37,678 bases of DNA from CAZVLE01 sp964627855. GTDB taxonomy: Bacteria > Bacillota > Dethiobacteria > DTU022. The position numbers and the translations under genes were made by a program. The stretch is from assembly GCA_964627855.1 (NCBI GenBank), contig CAZVLE010000111.1, positions 1-37,678 of the forward strand, given 5' to 3'. Below the pieces are notes generated by a model. That model was given only the letters and a program-made list of their open reading frames with translations. It made no database searches and was not told the origin of the DNA. Within the stretch, counting starts at the first letter, position 1. The number at the start of each line of letters is the position of its first letter. Of this stretch, positions 1 through 8,208 are shown piece after piece.

Positions 1-23
1 CCCCTTGTATTGTAGGTGAAGCG

Positions 24-2027
24 ATGGTTAATAAAGGTTACGAGAAGGCCAGGCAAAGAGTTGAGAGCCTGCGGCGGGAGATAGAAAAACATAATTATCG
101 GTACCATGTCCTGGATAACCCTTTAATCGATGATCGGCAGTTTGATCTTCTGATGCGGGAGCTAAAAGAACTGGAAGAGAAATACCCCTCCCTAAGCGAT
201 CCGGAATCCCCGACCCGTAGAATTGGCGGTGAGCCCCTCGGAGTCTTTGCTACAGTTGAGCACAGGGTAGCCATGCTCGGCCTCGATAATGCCTTCTCTG
301 AACAGGATCTGGTTGACTTTGATGCCAGGGTGAAAAAATTTTCCGGTAAGGAAGAAGTGGCCTATTTCTGCGAATTAAAAATTGATGGATTAGCAGTATC
401 GCTGCAATATGAAAATGGCACCTTCGTACGCGGCTCGACACGCGGTGACGGTTTTAGTGGTGAGGATATCACTTTAAATCTGCGCACCATCAGGCAGATA
501 CCCCTGCGTTTGCCTAAAGAAATAACTATCGAGGTGAGGGGCGAAGTATATATCAACAAGGAAGAATTTGCCGAATTAAACCGGCAACGCGAGTTAGAGG
601 GCCTGCTGCTCTTCGCCAACCCGCGCAATGCCGCTGCCGGCTCCCTGCGCCAGCTGGATCCCCGTTTAACTGCTGCGCGGCCACTGCGCATATTCCTTTA
701 CGGTCTTGGTGAAAATTCTTTGAGCCTGCCCGGACAGGCAGATTTACTTGACTACCTGGAAAAGCTGCAGCTACCGGTCAACCAGCACCGCAAAATATGT
801 AACGGTCCGGACCAGGTCTGGCAATACTGTCAGCAGTGGCAGGAAAAAAGAGAACAGCTACCCTATGAAATAGATGGCATCGTTATTAAAGTTAATGAGT
901 TAAAGCTACAGAAAGCGCTCGGTAACACGGCCAGGAGCCCCCGCTGGGCGGTGGCTTATAAGTATCCTCCCGAGGAGAAAGCAAGTAGGATTATTGATAT
1001 CAGGGTAAATGTTGGTCGAACGGGCGCCATTACCCCTGTAGCGATCCTGGAACCAATTAGTTTGAGCGGTACGACGGTGCAGCGAGCCAGTTTGCATAAT
1101 GAAGATCTAATCGCCGAGAAGGAAATTCTCATTGGTGACCTGGTAATCGTGCGCAAGGCAGGCGAAATCATCCCCGAGGTGGTGCGCGTGGTGAAGGAAA
1201 AACGCAGCGGCCTGGAAAAAGAGTTCTCCATGCCGCGGCAGTGCCCTTCCTGCAGGACAGAAACAGTCCGCCTGAGTGGTGAGGCGGCCAGGCGCTGTCT
1301 TAATCCATCCTGCCCGGCCCAGCTGGTTGAAAGACTGGCCCATTTTGCTTCCCGCCGGGCCATGGATATAGAAAGCCTGGGACCTGCTGTCGCTGAAATG
1401 ATTTACAGGGCTGATCTTGTCTCTGACGTAGGTGATCTATACTATCTAAACAAGGAAGAGCTGACAGCCCTGCCCCGCATGGCTGACAAGTCGGCTGGAA
1501 ATTTAATGGCGGCAATTGAAAAGAGCAAAGCCAACCCTTTGCGCAGGCTGCTTTTTGGTCTGGGAATACGTTTCGTCGGTGAAAAGGCGGCCAGGCTGCT
1601 GGCCGAACATTTTTTGAGTCTCGATAACTTGTCAAGCGCCGAAGAAACTGAACTTACGTCCATAGAAGAGATTGGTCCTAAAATCGCCGAGGCGGTGGTT
1701 ACTTTCTTCAATACTCCCGAAACAGAGCCGCTTCTGGAAAAACTCCGCAAAGCCGGGGTCAATTTCACTGAACCGGTTCCGGATCAAAAAAATACTTCCT
1801 CGACGATAATGGACAAAATTTTTGTTTTCAGCGGGGCCCTGGATAATTTTAGCCGCGAGGAGGCAGCAGCCCTGGTTGAAGCGGCTGGTGGCAGGGTCGC
1901 TTCAGCAGTCAGCAAGAAAACTGACTACCTGGTGGCGGGTAGTGAGCCGGGCAGCAAACTCGAAAAGGCGCGCCGGCTCGGTGTGGAAATCATCGACGAA
2001 GGTGCTTTTAAAAATCTCCTGTCTTAA
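24..2027 (+). CDS. ligA: NAD-dependent DNA ligase LigA
   Basis: Seals nicks in double-stranded DNA using NAD+; cytoplasmic, acting in replication and repair. The 667 residues match the usual family length of about 670. Seen in order: N-terminal Ia region with the NYRYHVLD and DDRQFD motifs (about residues 24-40), adenylation domain with the KIDG motif (catalytic Lys119), OB fold, a four-cysteine zinc finger (Cys407, 410, 425, 430), helix-hairpin-helix repeats (about 440-580), and a C-terminal BRCT domain (about 592-667) with the conserved AGGRVASAVSKKTDYLV-type core. The ATG at 24 follows a GGTGA-like ribosome site. The gene is probably the last of an operon that begins left of the window. 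Identity is secure; nothing is truncated. Confidence 0.98.
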   Translation: MVNKGYEKARQRVESLRREIEKHNYRYHVLDNPLIDDRQFDLLMRELKELEEKYPSLSDPESPTRRIGGEPLGVFATVEHRVAMLGLDNAFSEQDLVDFDARVKKFSGKEEVAYFCELKIDGLAVSLQYENGTFVRGSTRGDGFSGEDITLNLRTIRQIPLRLPKEITIEVRGEVYINKEEFAELNRQRELEGLLLFANPRNAAAGSLRQLDPRLTAARPLRIFLYGLGENSLSLPGQADLLDYLEKLQLPVNQHRKICNGPDQVWQYCQQWQEKREQLPYEIDGIVIKVNELKLQKALGNTARSPRWAVAYKYPPEEKASRIIDIRVNVGRTGAITPVAILEPISLSGTTVQRASLHNEDLIAEKEILIGDLVIVRKAGEIIPEVVRVVKEKRSGLEKEFSMPRQCPSCRTETVRLSGEAARRCLNPSCPAQLVERLAHFASRRAMDIESLGPAVAEMIYRADLVSDVGDLYYLNKEELTALPRMADKSAGNLMAAIEKSKANPLRRLLFGLGIRFVGEKAARLLAEHFLSLDNLSSAEETELTSIEEIGPKIAEAVVTFFNTPETEPLLEKLRKAGVNFTEPVPDQKNTSSTIMDKIFVFSGALDNFSREEAAALVEAAGGRVASAVSKKTDYLVAGSEPGSKLEKARRLGVEIIDEGAFKNLLS

Positions 2028-2153
2028 AATCTTTATCTAACGCTACAGCGATTGGTATAAGAATAAGGTGATGCCATCTCCGTGGTTTAGCAAAATCAGT
2101 CAGATCGTAAAAGTTTCGCGGTTGTGTAAATCCCCGGTTAGGGCAAAGAAAGG

Positions 2154-3551
2154 GTGAAGGACATGGGTGAGAAGAAAACTTCAACCCTGAAAACCGATGC
2201 GGAAAGTATGCTTCTTCTGCAAAAAATTATAGATTCCCTCTCTGATGCTGTTTCTGTTGTTGACGAAAAGGGAATTGGTATCATGATCAACCGTGCCTAC
2301 ACCCGTATCACCGGTCTCAGCGAAGAACAGGTTTTAAAGAAACCGGCTACAGTTGATATAGCCGAAGGTGAAAGCGTGCACATGAAAGTCTTGCAAACCG
2401 GCAAGGCCATCAAGGGGGTACGGATGAAGGTAGGGCCTTTCAGGCGGGAAGTAATAGTCAGCTGTGCCCCACTGATCATCGATGGAAAACTGAAGGGCAG
2501 CGTAGGCGTAATTCAGGATATTTCTGAATTACGCCGGGTCATGGAAGAGCTGGAAAGAACTAGACGGATGATCAGAAGGCTTGAATCTCGCTACACCTTT
2601 GATGACATAATTGGCAGCAGCGAAGCAATTCGCAAAACCATCGAAAGGGCCATCCAGGCAGCTAAGGCACCGGCCGCTGTTCTTCTGCGCGGTGAGTGCG
2701 GCACCGGAAAAGAGCTGTTTGCCCATGCCATTCACCATGCCAGCGAAAGAGCGGCAAAGCCCTTCATCCGGGTCAATTGTGCATCGCTGACTGATACTCT
2801 GCTGGAAAGCGAACTTTTCGGCTATGCAGACGGAGCCTTTACCGGGGCCAGGAAGGGTGGGCGCAAAGGATATTTCGAGGAAGCATCGGGCGGCACCCTT
2901 TTTCTCGATGAAATCGGGGCCATGAGCCTGGAGGCCCAGGCCCGCCTGCTGAGAGCGATCCAGGAGGGGGAAATCATCAGGGTTGGTGAGTCGCGGACAA
3001 GACGTATCGATGTGCGCCTGATTGCTGCTACCAATGCAGATCTGGAGAAGATGGTTGACAGCGGCCGATTCCGTAAGGATCTTTATTACCGTCTGAACGT
3101 TTTTCCGATCAAGATGCCGCCTTTAAGAGATATTAAAAGTGATATTCCCCTGCTGGTCAACCACTATTTGTCCCGCTATGCCATTGATTATGGCCGCACA
3201 GTTCTCGAGGTATCACCGGCCGTATTTCGCCGCCTGAAAGAATATGACTGGCCCGGAAATATGCGCGAGCTGCAAAATGTAATTACCAGGGCCCTGATCA
3301 ACCTCGATCGTGATGAAAATATCATCGAAGAAAAACACCTGGTGATGCCCTTTGTCGCAGAACCGGCTTTGCTGAAAGGCGAACTGGTTACCATAGAAGG
3401 CTCCCTGAAGGATATGCACAGGAGCTGGGAAAGGGATGTACTGCTGCAAGCGCTTCATGAAGCCGGAGGCAACAAAGCCGAAGCAGCACGGCGCCTGGAT
3501 ATCTCGATTCGCAACTTATATAACAAACTACACCAGCACCGGTTGCTCTGA
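2154..3551 (+). CDS. Sigma-54-dependent transcriptional activator (PAS, AAA+, Fis-type HTH)
   Basis: Predicted enhancer-binding protein that opens sigma-54 RNA polymerase complexes. It has an N-terminal PAS sensor (about residues 20-125), then a central AAA+ domain (about 150-390) with Walker A GECGTGKE, the sigma-54-contacting GAFTGA loop, Walker B TLFLDE, and the WPGNMRELQN motif. A Fis-type helix-turn-helix closes the protein (GNKAEAARRLDISIRNLYNKL). There is no receiver domain, so the PAS domain probably senses a ligand or redox state directly. The longest frame starts at GTG 2154. ATG 2163 is at least as likely, because the AAAGGG at 2149-2154 is well spaced for it. A near-consensus sigma-54 promoter lies 110 bp downstream, before the 2-oxoacid oxidoreductase operon, which is the likely target. 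The ligand is unknown. Confidence 0.95.
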   Translation: MKDMGEKKTSTLKTDAESMLLLQKIIDSLSDAVSVVDEKGIGIMINRAYTRITGLSEEQVLKKPATVDIAEGESVHMKVLQTGKAIKGVRMKVGPFRREVIVSCAPLIIDGKLKGSVGVIQDISELRRVMEELERTRRMIRRLESRYTFDDIIGSSEAIRKTIERAIQAAKAPAAVLLRGECGTGKELFAHAIHHASERAAKPFIRVNCASLTDTLLESELFGYADGAFTGARKGGRKGYFEEASGGTLFLDEIGAMSLEAQARLLRAIQEGEIIRVGESRTRRIDVRLIAATNADLEKMVDSGRFRKDLYYRLNVFPIKMPPLRDIKSDIPLLVNHYLSRYAIDYGRTVLEVSPAVFRRLKEYDWPGNMRELQNVITRALINLDRDENIIEEKHLVMPFVAEPALLKGELVTIEGSLKDMHRSWERDVLLQALHEAGGNKAEAARRLDISIRNLYNKLHQHRLL

Positions 3552-3664
3552 TCCAGACTCAACAGCTGTCTGACCATTCTATTTTTCCCTGAACAACTGA
3601 AGATCGAGCCAAACTAAAATAATTTCGGCCCAACCGCTGGGTGCAGAATTTTATTTTGCTGTGC

Positions 3665-3681
3665 TTGGTACGAAAATTGCG
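3665..3681 (+). promoter_or_regulatory. Sigma-54 (-24/-12) promoter for the 2-oxoacid oxidoreductase operon
   Basis: The sequence TTGGTACG-AAAA-TTGCG matches the consensus YTGGCACG-N4-TTGCW except for C to T in the -24 box and G at the final W position. The invariant GG (3667-3668) and GC (3679-3680) are exactly 12 bp apart. Initiation is expected near 3692. The site lies between a sigma-54 activator gene and the operon it probably controls. Confidence 0.8.
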
Positions 3682-3691
3682 ACATATAAAT

Positions 3692-3840
3692 AGTAACTGC
3701 TCAGCCTGGAATGTGAGAATAAAGATTGCCCCTTCCAGGGTGCCCGCGCTGCCCATAAATTCGTAGGAGCGACTTAAGTGTATGGGCAGCCCGGATACCT
3801 TGGAATAGCCTTACACTTAAACTATAGCTGAGCAGTTACT
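3692..3840. repeat. 149-bp nested inverted-repeat element (MITE-like or structured leader)
   Basis: The ends are perfect 14-bp inverted repeats: AGTAACTGCTCAGC (3692-3705) and its reverse complement (3827-3840). Inside is a second pair of 25-nt arms, 3733-3757 and 3781-3805. These pair at 21 Watson-Crick positions plus two G-U, with two mismatches, around a 23-nt loop. The sequence TAAAT occurs next to the left end (3687-3691) and one base off the right end (3842-3846), a possible but imperfect target duplication. The element fills most of the leader expected from the sigma-54 promoter. The motif GTAACTGCTCAGCC recurs at 29072-29085. No coding sequence is seen inside. A small non-autonomous mobile element and a regulatory RNA leader are both possible. 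Confidence 0.7.
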
Positions 3841-3940
3841 TTAAATAGAGGATTAGCGCTAAGCAGTATTACGGAGCAACGATAAGACCAGCCGGATCAA
3901 AGTAAAAACGATTTGCAGACAAAACAAGGCAAAAGAACCG

Positions 3941-3987
3941 TGCATTATTTTGCAGGCAAACAATTACACCATGCACTATTTTGCAGG
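3941..3987 (+). repeat. Pair of 16-bp direct repeats just upstream of the gamma-subunit gene
   Basis: TGCATTATTTTGCAGG (3941-3956) and TGCACTATTTTGCAGG (3972-3987) differ at one base and are 31 bp apart, close to three helical turns. Each has TGCA at or near both ends. A third TTTGCAG lies at 3912-3918. The second copy runs into the ribosome binding site. This could be a tandem operator or a translational control site. It is not a -24/-12 promoter, because the GG-to-GC spacing does not fit. Confidence 0.6.
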
Positions 3988-3999
3988 GAGGGGATGATT

Positions 4000-4590
4000 A
4001 TGGATACGACCATGTTGGAGTTCAGGTTGCATGGCAGGGGCGGTCAGGGCATTGTTGTTGCGGCGGCAATATTTGCTGAGGCAGTATTCCTTGAAGGATA
4101 CTATGCCCGTGCTTTTTCACTCTTTGGCGCTGAACGCAGGGGGGCCCCGGTAACAGCCTTTATCAGGGTCAGCAGGGAGCGTTTGATGCCGCGCAGCCGC
4201 ATCTACAATCCTGACTATGTAATAGTTTTCGATGCAACCATTAGCGGCAGTGCCCTGCTGGCAGGGTTAAAGAAGCATGGGACCCTGCTGGTTAATGCAC
4301 CTGAAAAGTGGGATGAAAGTTTCGGTGGCGAATCACTGGCCGGCAAACAGTATCACCTGATTACCGTTGATGCGGCGGAGATTGCCTGGAAACACGGGTT
4401 AACCATCGGCAGTTTTCCGATGGTTAACACTGTCATGCTCGGCGCGATGGGCCGTATCAGCGGCCTGGCCTCACTGGATAACCTAATCACTTCGATCAAA
4501 AAGCGGGTTAGTGCCAGCCTGGAAGCAAATATTGATGCAGTTCAGGAGGGCTACGAAAAAGTAAAGGAGGTGGGTAGACTTGTTAACTGA
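4000..4590 (+). CDS. 2-oxoacid:acceptor oxidoreductase, gamma subunit
   Basis: Gamma-type subunit of a CoA-dependent 2-oxoacid oxidoreductase, the cytoplasmic enzyme that converts a 2-oxoacid plus CoA to acyl-CoA, CO2 and reduced carrier. The chain starts with the family core EFRLHGRGGQG and contains the SLFGAERRGAPVTAFIRVS stretch typical of PorG/PadE proteins. The length of 196 residues is normal. The frame is open back to a TTG at 3913, but ATG 4000 is preferred because GGGAGGGG (3986-3993) sits six bases upstream and homology begins there; ATG 3994 is an alternative. It is the first gene of a tight four-gene operon and overlaps the next start by 11 bases. The substrate cannot be read from sequence. 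Confidence 0.92.
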   Translation: MDTTMLEFRLHGRGGQGIVVAAAIFAEAVFLEGYYARAFSLFGAERRGAPVTAFIRVSRERLMPRSRIYNPDYVIVFDATISGSALLAGLKKHGTLLVNAPEKWDESFGGESLAGKQYHLITVDAAEIAWKHGLTIGSFPMVNTVMLGAMGRISGLASLDNLITSIKKRVSASLEANIDAVQEGYEKVKEVGRLVN

Positions 4591-6127
4591 AATGGTCAGA
4601 GAAGCAATTCCCTATGTTTGTGGCAGTGAGCCAAGCTTTGCCAATAAAACAGGGGAGTGGCGCTTTTTAACTCCGCAAAGAGCTTCCAGAGTATCACCCT
4701 GCCGGCAGGGCTGCCTCCTGGAAGGAGAAATACCGCTCTGGTTGGAAGCGGTAAAAAAGAAAAACTGGCAGGAAGCCTGGCAAATAATGAGCCGCTACAA
4801 TCCTTTTCCGGCTTTGACCGGATATGTTTGCTTTCATCCATGTACCGAGAATTGCAACCGTGGCCAGTTGGACCAGGAAATTGATATCCGGGAAGTGGAG
4901 AAGGCAATAGGCTTGTGGCGTCTTGCTAATTATGAGAAAAAGCGAAAACCGAAAGCGGTCAGGGGTAAAGTAGCAGTTGTTGGCTCTGGACCGGCCGGTT
5001 TGAGTTGTGCTTATTACCTTATTGAAGCCGGGTACAAGATAACTGTCTTCGAGCGTTCAGAATTGCTTGGCGGCATGTTTGCCCTCGGCATACCCGAATA
5101 CCGCCTGCCACGCAAAGTATTGCAGCAGGAGCTTGATATTCTCAGGGGAGAGGGAGTTGAGTTTATAACCGGCTGTGAAATCGGCTCTAAGCTGCCCCTG
5201 AACCAGCTTTATGAACAGTTTGATCACGTTTTTGTCGCCACCGGTGCCTGGTTGCCGAGAAAGGCTATGGTTGAAGGTGAAGAATGCAGCGGTGTCTGGA
5301 ATGCACTTGATTTCTTAAGTCTTGTCAATAGCGGTCATCCGCCGGAGGTAACGGAAGCGGTAGTGGTTATCGGCGGCGGCAATGCAGCTATAGACAGCGC
5401 CCGCAGCGCCCTGCGGCTGAAAGGTGTCAATCACGTCAGTTTAATCTATCGCCGCAGCAGGGTTGAGATGCCGGCCGACCCGGAGGAAGTTGAAGCGGCG
5501 GAAAAGGAAGGCGTGGAGTTGATTTTTAATGCTTTGCCGCGCGAAATTGAGGGTAAGGATGATGCCGGGGTGGAAAGTTTAGTTCTCGATCATTGCCAAA
5601 CTGGTCGGGAAGGGCTGGTTGTCGATTGCAGCAGATCGTTCAGGAAAGATTGCGGAACGGTAATCATGGCCCTGGGCCAGGAGGCAGATTACTCACTCTT
5701 CGACAGCGTGAGTAAAAGTGTGCCGCTATTTGCCGGTGGAGACCTGGTTAGCGGTCCGGCAACTGTGCCGGAAGCTATAAAAGCCGGCCGGATCGGCGCA
5801 ATGGGAATCAGGGCAGTCAGTGAAGGAATTTCATTAGCACCATTGGCATTAAGCGCTGAAAAACCGGTCAGCTTTGAAGAGTTGAATCTGCAGGCAAAGA
5901 TAAGCCTGCAGCTGCAGCAGAGAGAAGAGGACCCGGTTGCTGAAGCCGCTCGCTGTCTGGGTTGTGGAACCTGCAATTCATGCGGAATCTGCTATCTTTT
6001 CTGTCCCGATATGGCCGTAGATATCAGGGATGGCCGCTATGAACTAAATCTTGATTATTGCAAGGGTTGCGGTATCTGTGTCCAGGAATGCCCGGCCCGG
6101 GCTTTAATGATGGAAGGAGGCCGTTAA
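4580..6127 (+). CDS. NAD(P)H-linked flavoprotein (GltD-like) fused to a two-cluster ferredoxin, subunit of the 2-oxoacid oxidoreductase
   Basis: Predicted electron-transfer subunit linking the oxidoreductase to NAD(P). The N-terminal third carries cysteines for low-potential clusters (CRQGC at 41-45; Cys84, 88, 92), as in the glutamate synthase small subunit. An FAD fold follows (GSGPAG, 135-140), then an NAD(P) fold (GGGNAAIDSAR, 265-275) with the YRRSRVEMPA segment seen in NADPH-type members. The C-terminus adds two [4Fe-4S] sites (a cysteine-rich set at 459-475 and Cys494, 497, 500, 504), equal to the delta ferredoxin subunit of related enzymes. In phenylglyoxylate dehydrogenase-type complexes these are separate polypeptides, so this is a fusion. 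The start is TTG 4580, seven bases after AAAGGAGGTG. Coenzyme choice (NAD or NADP) is inferred, not shown. Confidence 0.93.
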   Translation: MLTEMVREAIPYVCGSEPSFANKTGEWRFLTPQRASRVSPCRQGCLLEGEIPLWLEAVKKKNWQEAWQIMSRYNPFPALTGYVCFHPCTENCNRGQLDQEIDIREVEKAIGLWRLANYEKKRKPKAVRGKVAVVGSGPAGLSCAYYLIEAGYKITVFERSELLGGMFALGIPEYRLPRKVLQQELDILRGEGVEFITGCEIGSKLPLNQLYEQFDHVFVATGAWLPRKAMVEGEECSGVWNALDFLSLVNSGHPPEVTEAVVVIGGGNAAIDSARSALRLKGVNHVSLIYRRSRVEMPADPEEVEAAEKEGVELIFNALPREIEGKDDAGVESLVLDHCQTGREGLVVDCSRSFRKDCGTVIMALGQEADYSLFDSVSKSVPLFAGGDLVSGPATVPEAIKAGRIGAMGIRAVSEGISLAPLALSAEKPVSFEELNLQAKISLQLQQREEDPVAEAARCLGCGTCNSCGICYLFCPDMAVDIRDGRYELNLDYCKGCGICVQECPARALMMEGGR

Positions 6128-6129
6128 GA

Positions 6130-7272
6130 ATGGCTTATGAATTGATCAGCGGCAGCCAAGCGGCCGCAACAGCTGTTCAAAGGGCGGGAGTTGAGCTTGT
6201 TGCAGCTTACCCGATTACACCGCAGACAGCAATTGTTGAGACCCTGGCAAATTTCGCCGCCCGGGGTGAGCTTGACGGAGAGTTTGTCAGCCTCGAATCG
6301 GAATATGCTGCCCTTTCTTTTTGTAACGGAGCCGCTGCTGCAGGAGCAAGGGCTTTTACAGCCACCGCATCCCACGGACTTGCTTACATGCATGAGATGA
6401 TTCACTGGTGCAGCGGAGCCCGCTTTCCAATTGTCATGGTTAATGTAAACCGGGCCATCGGAGCGCCCTGGTGCCTTGACCCCGACCAGGGTGACAGTCT
6501 CAGCCAGCGCGATACCGGATGGATGCAAATCTACTGCTCGGGAGCGCAGGAAGTTTTCGATACTGTTTTACAGGCTTTTCTGCTCAGTGAGACTCTCCTG
6601 CTGCCCTGTATGGTTATCTTTGACGGTTTTTATATTTCACATACCTATGAAGCGGTAGATGTGCCCACCAGGGAAGAAGTGAAAAAATTGATCGGCCCAC
6701 CGCAGTTTAGGGCCCAGGTAATTCCGGGCACGACGGCCAACCTGCACGGCATGACCTCCAGCGAAGGGCAGTCTAACCTGGTCCGAAACCGCCACGAAGC
6801 GATGCTATCTGCGATGGGACTCTTCAAGGAAATAAATAGCCAGTATAATGATCTTTTTGGCCGGAGTTATAATGTTATCGATGCTGTCATTCCGGCAGGA
6901 GTTGACACCGTTATTGTAGCAGCAGGAGCTACTGCTGAGACAATCAGATGGTGCCTGCCCCGCCTGGAAAATTGCGGCATGATTCAGTTAAGAATGTTCA
7001 GGCCTTTTCCTGGAACGGATATCAGTAACATTTTAGAGGCTCACGCGATTAAAAATGTCATTGTGGTTGATCGGAATTGCTCCATTGGCATGGGCGGTAT
7101 TTTTGCCCAGGAATTGCGGGCGGCAATCTACGGGCTCAGCGAACCGCCGGCAGTTTATAACCTGATCCTGGCCGGGGGGGTCGATCTGACAGAAATTATG
7201 CTCAAAAACTTCATTGGTTCGGCGCTGAACGGTCAGCGGGTTGATCAAAAATGGGGGGTTGATCTGCAATGA
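6130..7272 (+). CDS. 2-oxoacid:acceptor oxidoreductase, alpha subunit
   Basis: Alpha subunit, providing the pyrimidine-binding domain I and domain II of the thiamine-diphosphate enzyme. The AAYPITPQTAIVE motif near residue 30 and SLESEYAALSFCNGAAAAGARAFTATASHGLAYMHE are hallmark PorA sequences. A conserved C-terminal domain includes VVDRNCSIGMGGIF. The length of 380 residues is standard. The start is ATG 6130, nine bases after GGAAGGAGG; an in-frame upstream extension to 6058 overlaps the ferredoxin gene and is not conserved. The stop overlaps the beta-subunit start by ATGA, implying coupled translation. Substrate specificity (pyruvate, aryl- or branched-chain 2-oxoacid) is unresolved. Confidence 0.94.
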   Translation: MAYELISGSQAAATAVQRAGVELVAAYPITPQTAIVETLANFAARGELDGEFVSLESEYAALSFCNGAAAAGARAFTATASHGLAYMHEMIHWCSGARFPIVMVNVNRAIGAPWCLDPDQGDSLSQRDTGWMQIYCSGAQEVFDTVLQAFLLSETLLLPCMVIFDGFYISHTYEAVDVPTREEVKKLIGPPQFRAQVIPGTTANLHGMTSSEGQSNLVRNRHEAMLSAMGLFKEINSQYNDLFGRSYNVIDAVIPAGVDTVIVAAGATAETIRWCLPRLENCGMIQLRMFRPFPGTDISNILEAHAIKNVIVVDRNCSIGMGGIFAQELRAAIYGLSEPPAVYNLILAGGVDLTEIMLKNFIGSALNGQRVDQKWGVDLQ

Positions 7273-8177
7273 AAATTGATCAGTTAAGAGCAGAATCAGA
7301 AATGCTTTATGCCGGTCACAATGCCTGTCCGGGATGCGGGGCGGCCCTTTCGGTCCGCTACCTGACCAGAACTCTCGGACCAAACCTGGCCCTGGTACTG
7401 ACAGCATCCTGCTGGAGTATTATAGTTGGCATGCCACCCCTGTCGGCCCTTAAGTGCCCCGTACTGCACTGTCCCTTTCCCAGTGCCGGTTCAGTCGGCA
7501 GCGGTTTAAAACGCGGACTTAATGCAAAAGGTCACCGGGACACAACTGTAGTCGTGCTGGCCGGTGACGGCGGCACTTTTGATATCGGTTTGCAGGCTCT
7601 GTCAGGGGCGGCACAACGTAACGAAGATTACATTTTCGTCTGCTATGATAACGAAGCTTACATGAACACCGGCATGCAGACCAGCTCGGCCACTCCTTTC
7701 GGGGCCAGGACCAATACGGCGCCATATCCACTATTTAAAGAAGGGCAAAAGAAAGATATTATGCAGATCATGGCAGCACACGGCATTCCTTACGCTGCCA
7801 CGGCAACGATAGCCTTTCCTGAAGATATGGAGAAAAAACTTAAAAGGGCCAAGGCCACCAGGGGTTTTCGCTTTATCCATATTCTTTCTCCCTGTCCGCC
7901 AGGTTGGGGGACCGAGTCTGCCGAAACGGTCCAGCTTTCGCGCCTTGCTGTAACAACGGGGTTTTTCCCTCTTTACGAGATCATTAACGGTGTGGAGTGG
8001 CGCATGACTTACCATCCCGAGGATAAAAGGGTTCCTCTCAAAGAGTATCTTGGTTTACAGCGACGTTTTAAGCAGATGGATCCGGTCCGCCGCGAAGAAC
8101 TGCAGTTTGAAGTGGATCATGAGTGGGAAGGGCTGATGGAAAGAGTTCAGTCGACACGCAAGGCAAATAAATTTTAG
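7269..8177 (+). CDS. 2-oxoacid:acceptor oxidoreductase, beta subunit (thiamine diphosphate-binding)
   Basis: Beta subunit carrying the thiamine diphosphate site and one [4Fe-4S] cluster. The N-terminal CPGCG motif (Cys20, Cys23), Cys48 and Cys209 (in the SPCPPGW segment) match the four ligands of PorB proteins. The TPP motif runs from GDGG (99-102) to DNEAYMN (127-133). GMQTSSATPFGA is the usual following loop. The 302 residues are normal. The start ATG 7269 overlaps the alpha stop by four bases. It is the last gene of the operon; after it come an AT-rich inverted repeat and a hairpin before the fumarase genes. Confidence 0.95.
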   Translation: MKIDQLRAESEMLYAGHNACPGCGAALSVRYLTRTLGPNLALVLTASCWSIIVGMPPLSALKCPVLHCPFPSAGSVGSGLKRGLNAKGHRDTTVVVLAGDGGTFDIGLQALSGAAQRNEDYIFVCYDNEAYMNTGMQTSSATPFGARTNTAPYPLFKEGQKKDIMQIMAAHGIPYAATATIAFPEDMEKKLKRAKATRGFRFIHILSPCPPGWGTESAETVQLSRLAVTTGFFPLYEIINGVEWRMTYHPEDKRVPLKEYLGLQRRFKQMDPVRREELQFEVDHEWEGLMERVQSTRKANKF

Positions 8178-8179
8178 AA

Positions 8180-8197
8180 TTATAATAAATATTATAA
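8180..8197. repeat. AT-rich inverted repeat upstream of the fumarase genes
   Basis: TTATAAT (8180-8186) and ATTATAA (8191-8197) are perfect 7-bp arms around four bases. The element contains -10-like sequences, but no good -35 box is seen at the right distance. It could be an operator or part of a promoter, and it begins two bases after the beta-subunit stop codon. Confidence 0.4.
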
Positions 8198-8208
8198 CCG
8201 GCAGCAGG

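Noticed and set aside
3559..3756. Minus-strand reading frame of 65 codons in the operon leader
   Set aside because: It crosses the sigma-54 promoter and the inverted-repeat arms, has no family resemblance, and is explained by chance.
3758..3780. Resemblance of the inner loop (CGTAGGAGCGACTT) to Pseudomonas-type REP sequences
   Set aside because: Only a short match in a different genomic background and without the REP stem layout; probably coincidence.
3913..3999. N-terminal extension of the gamma subunit from TTG 3913
   Set aside because: It covers the direct repeats, has no ribosome site and no family homology; the Shine-Dalgarno at 3986-3993 fits ATG 4000.
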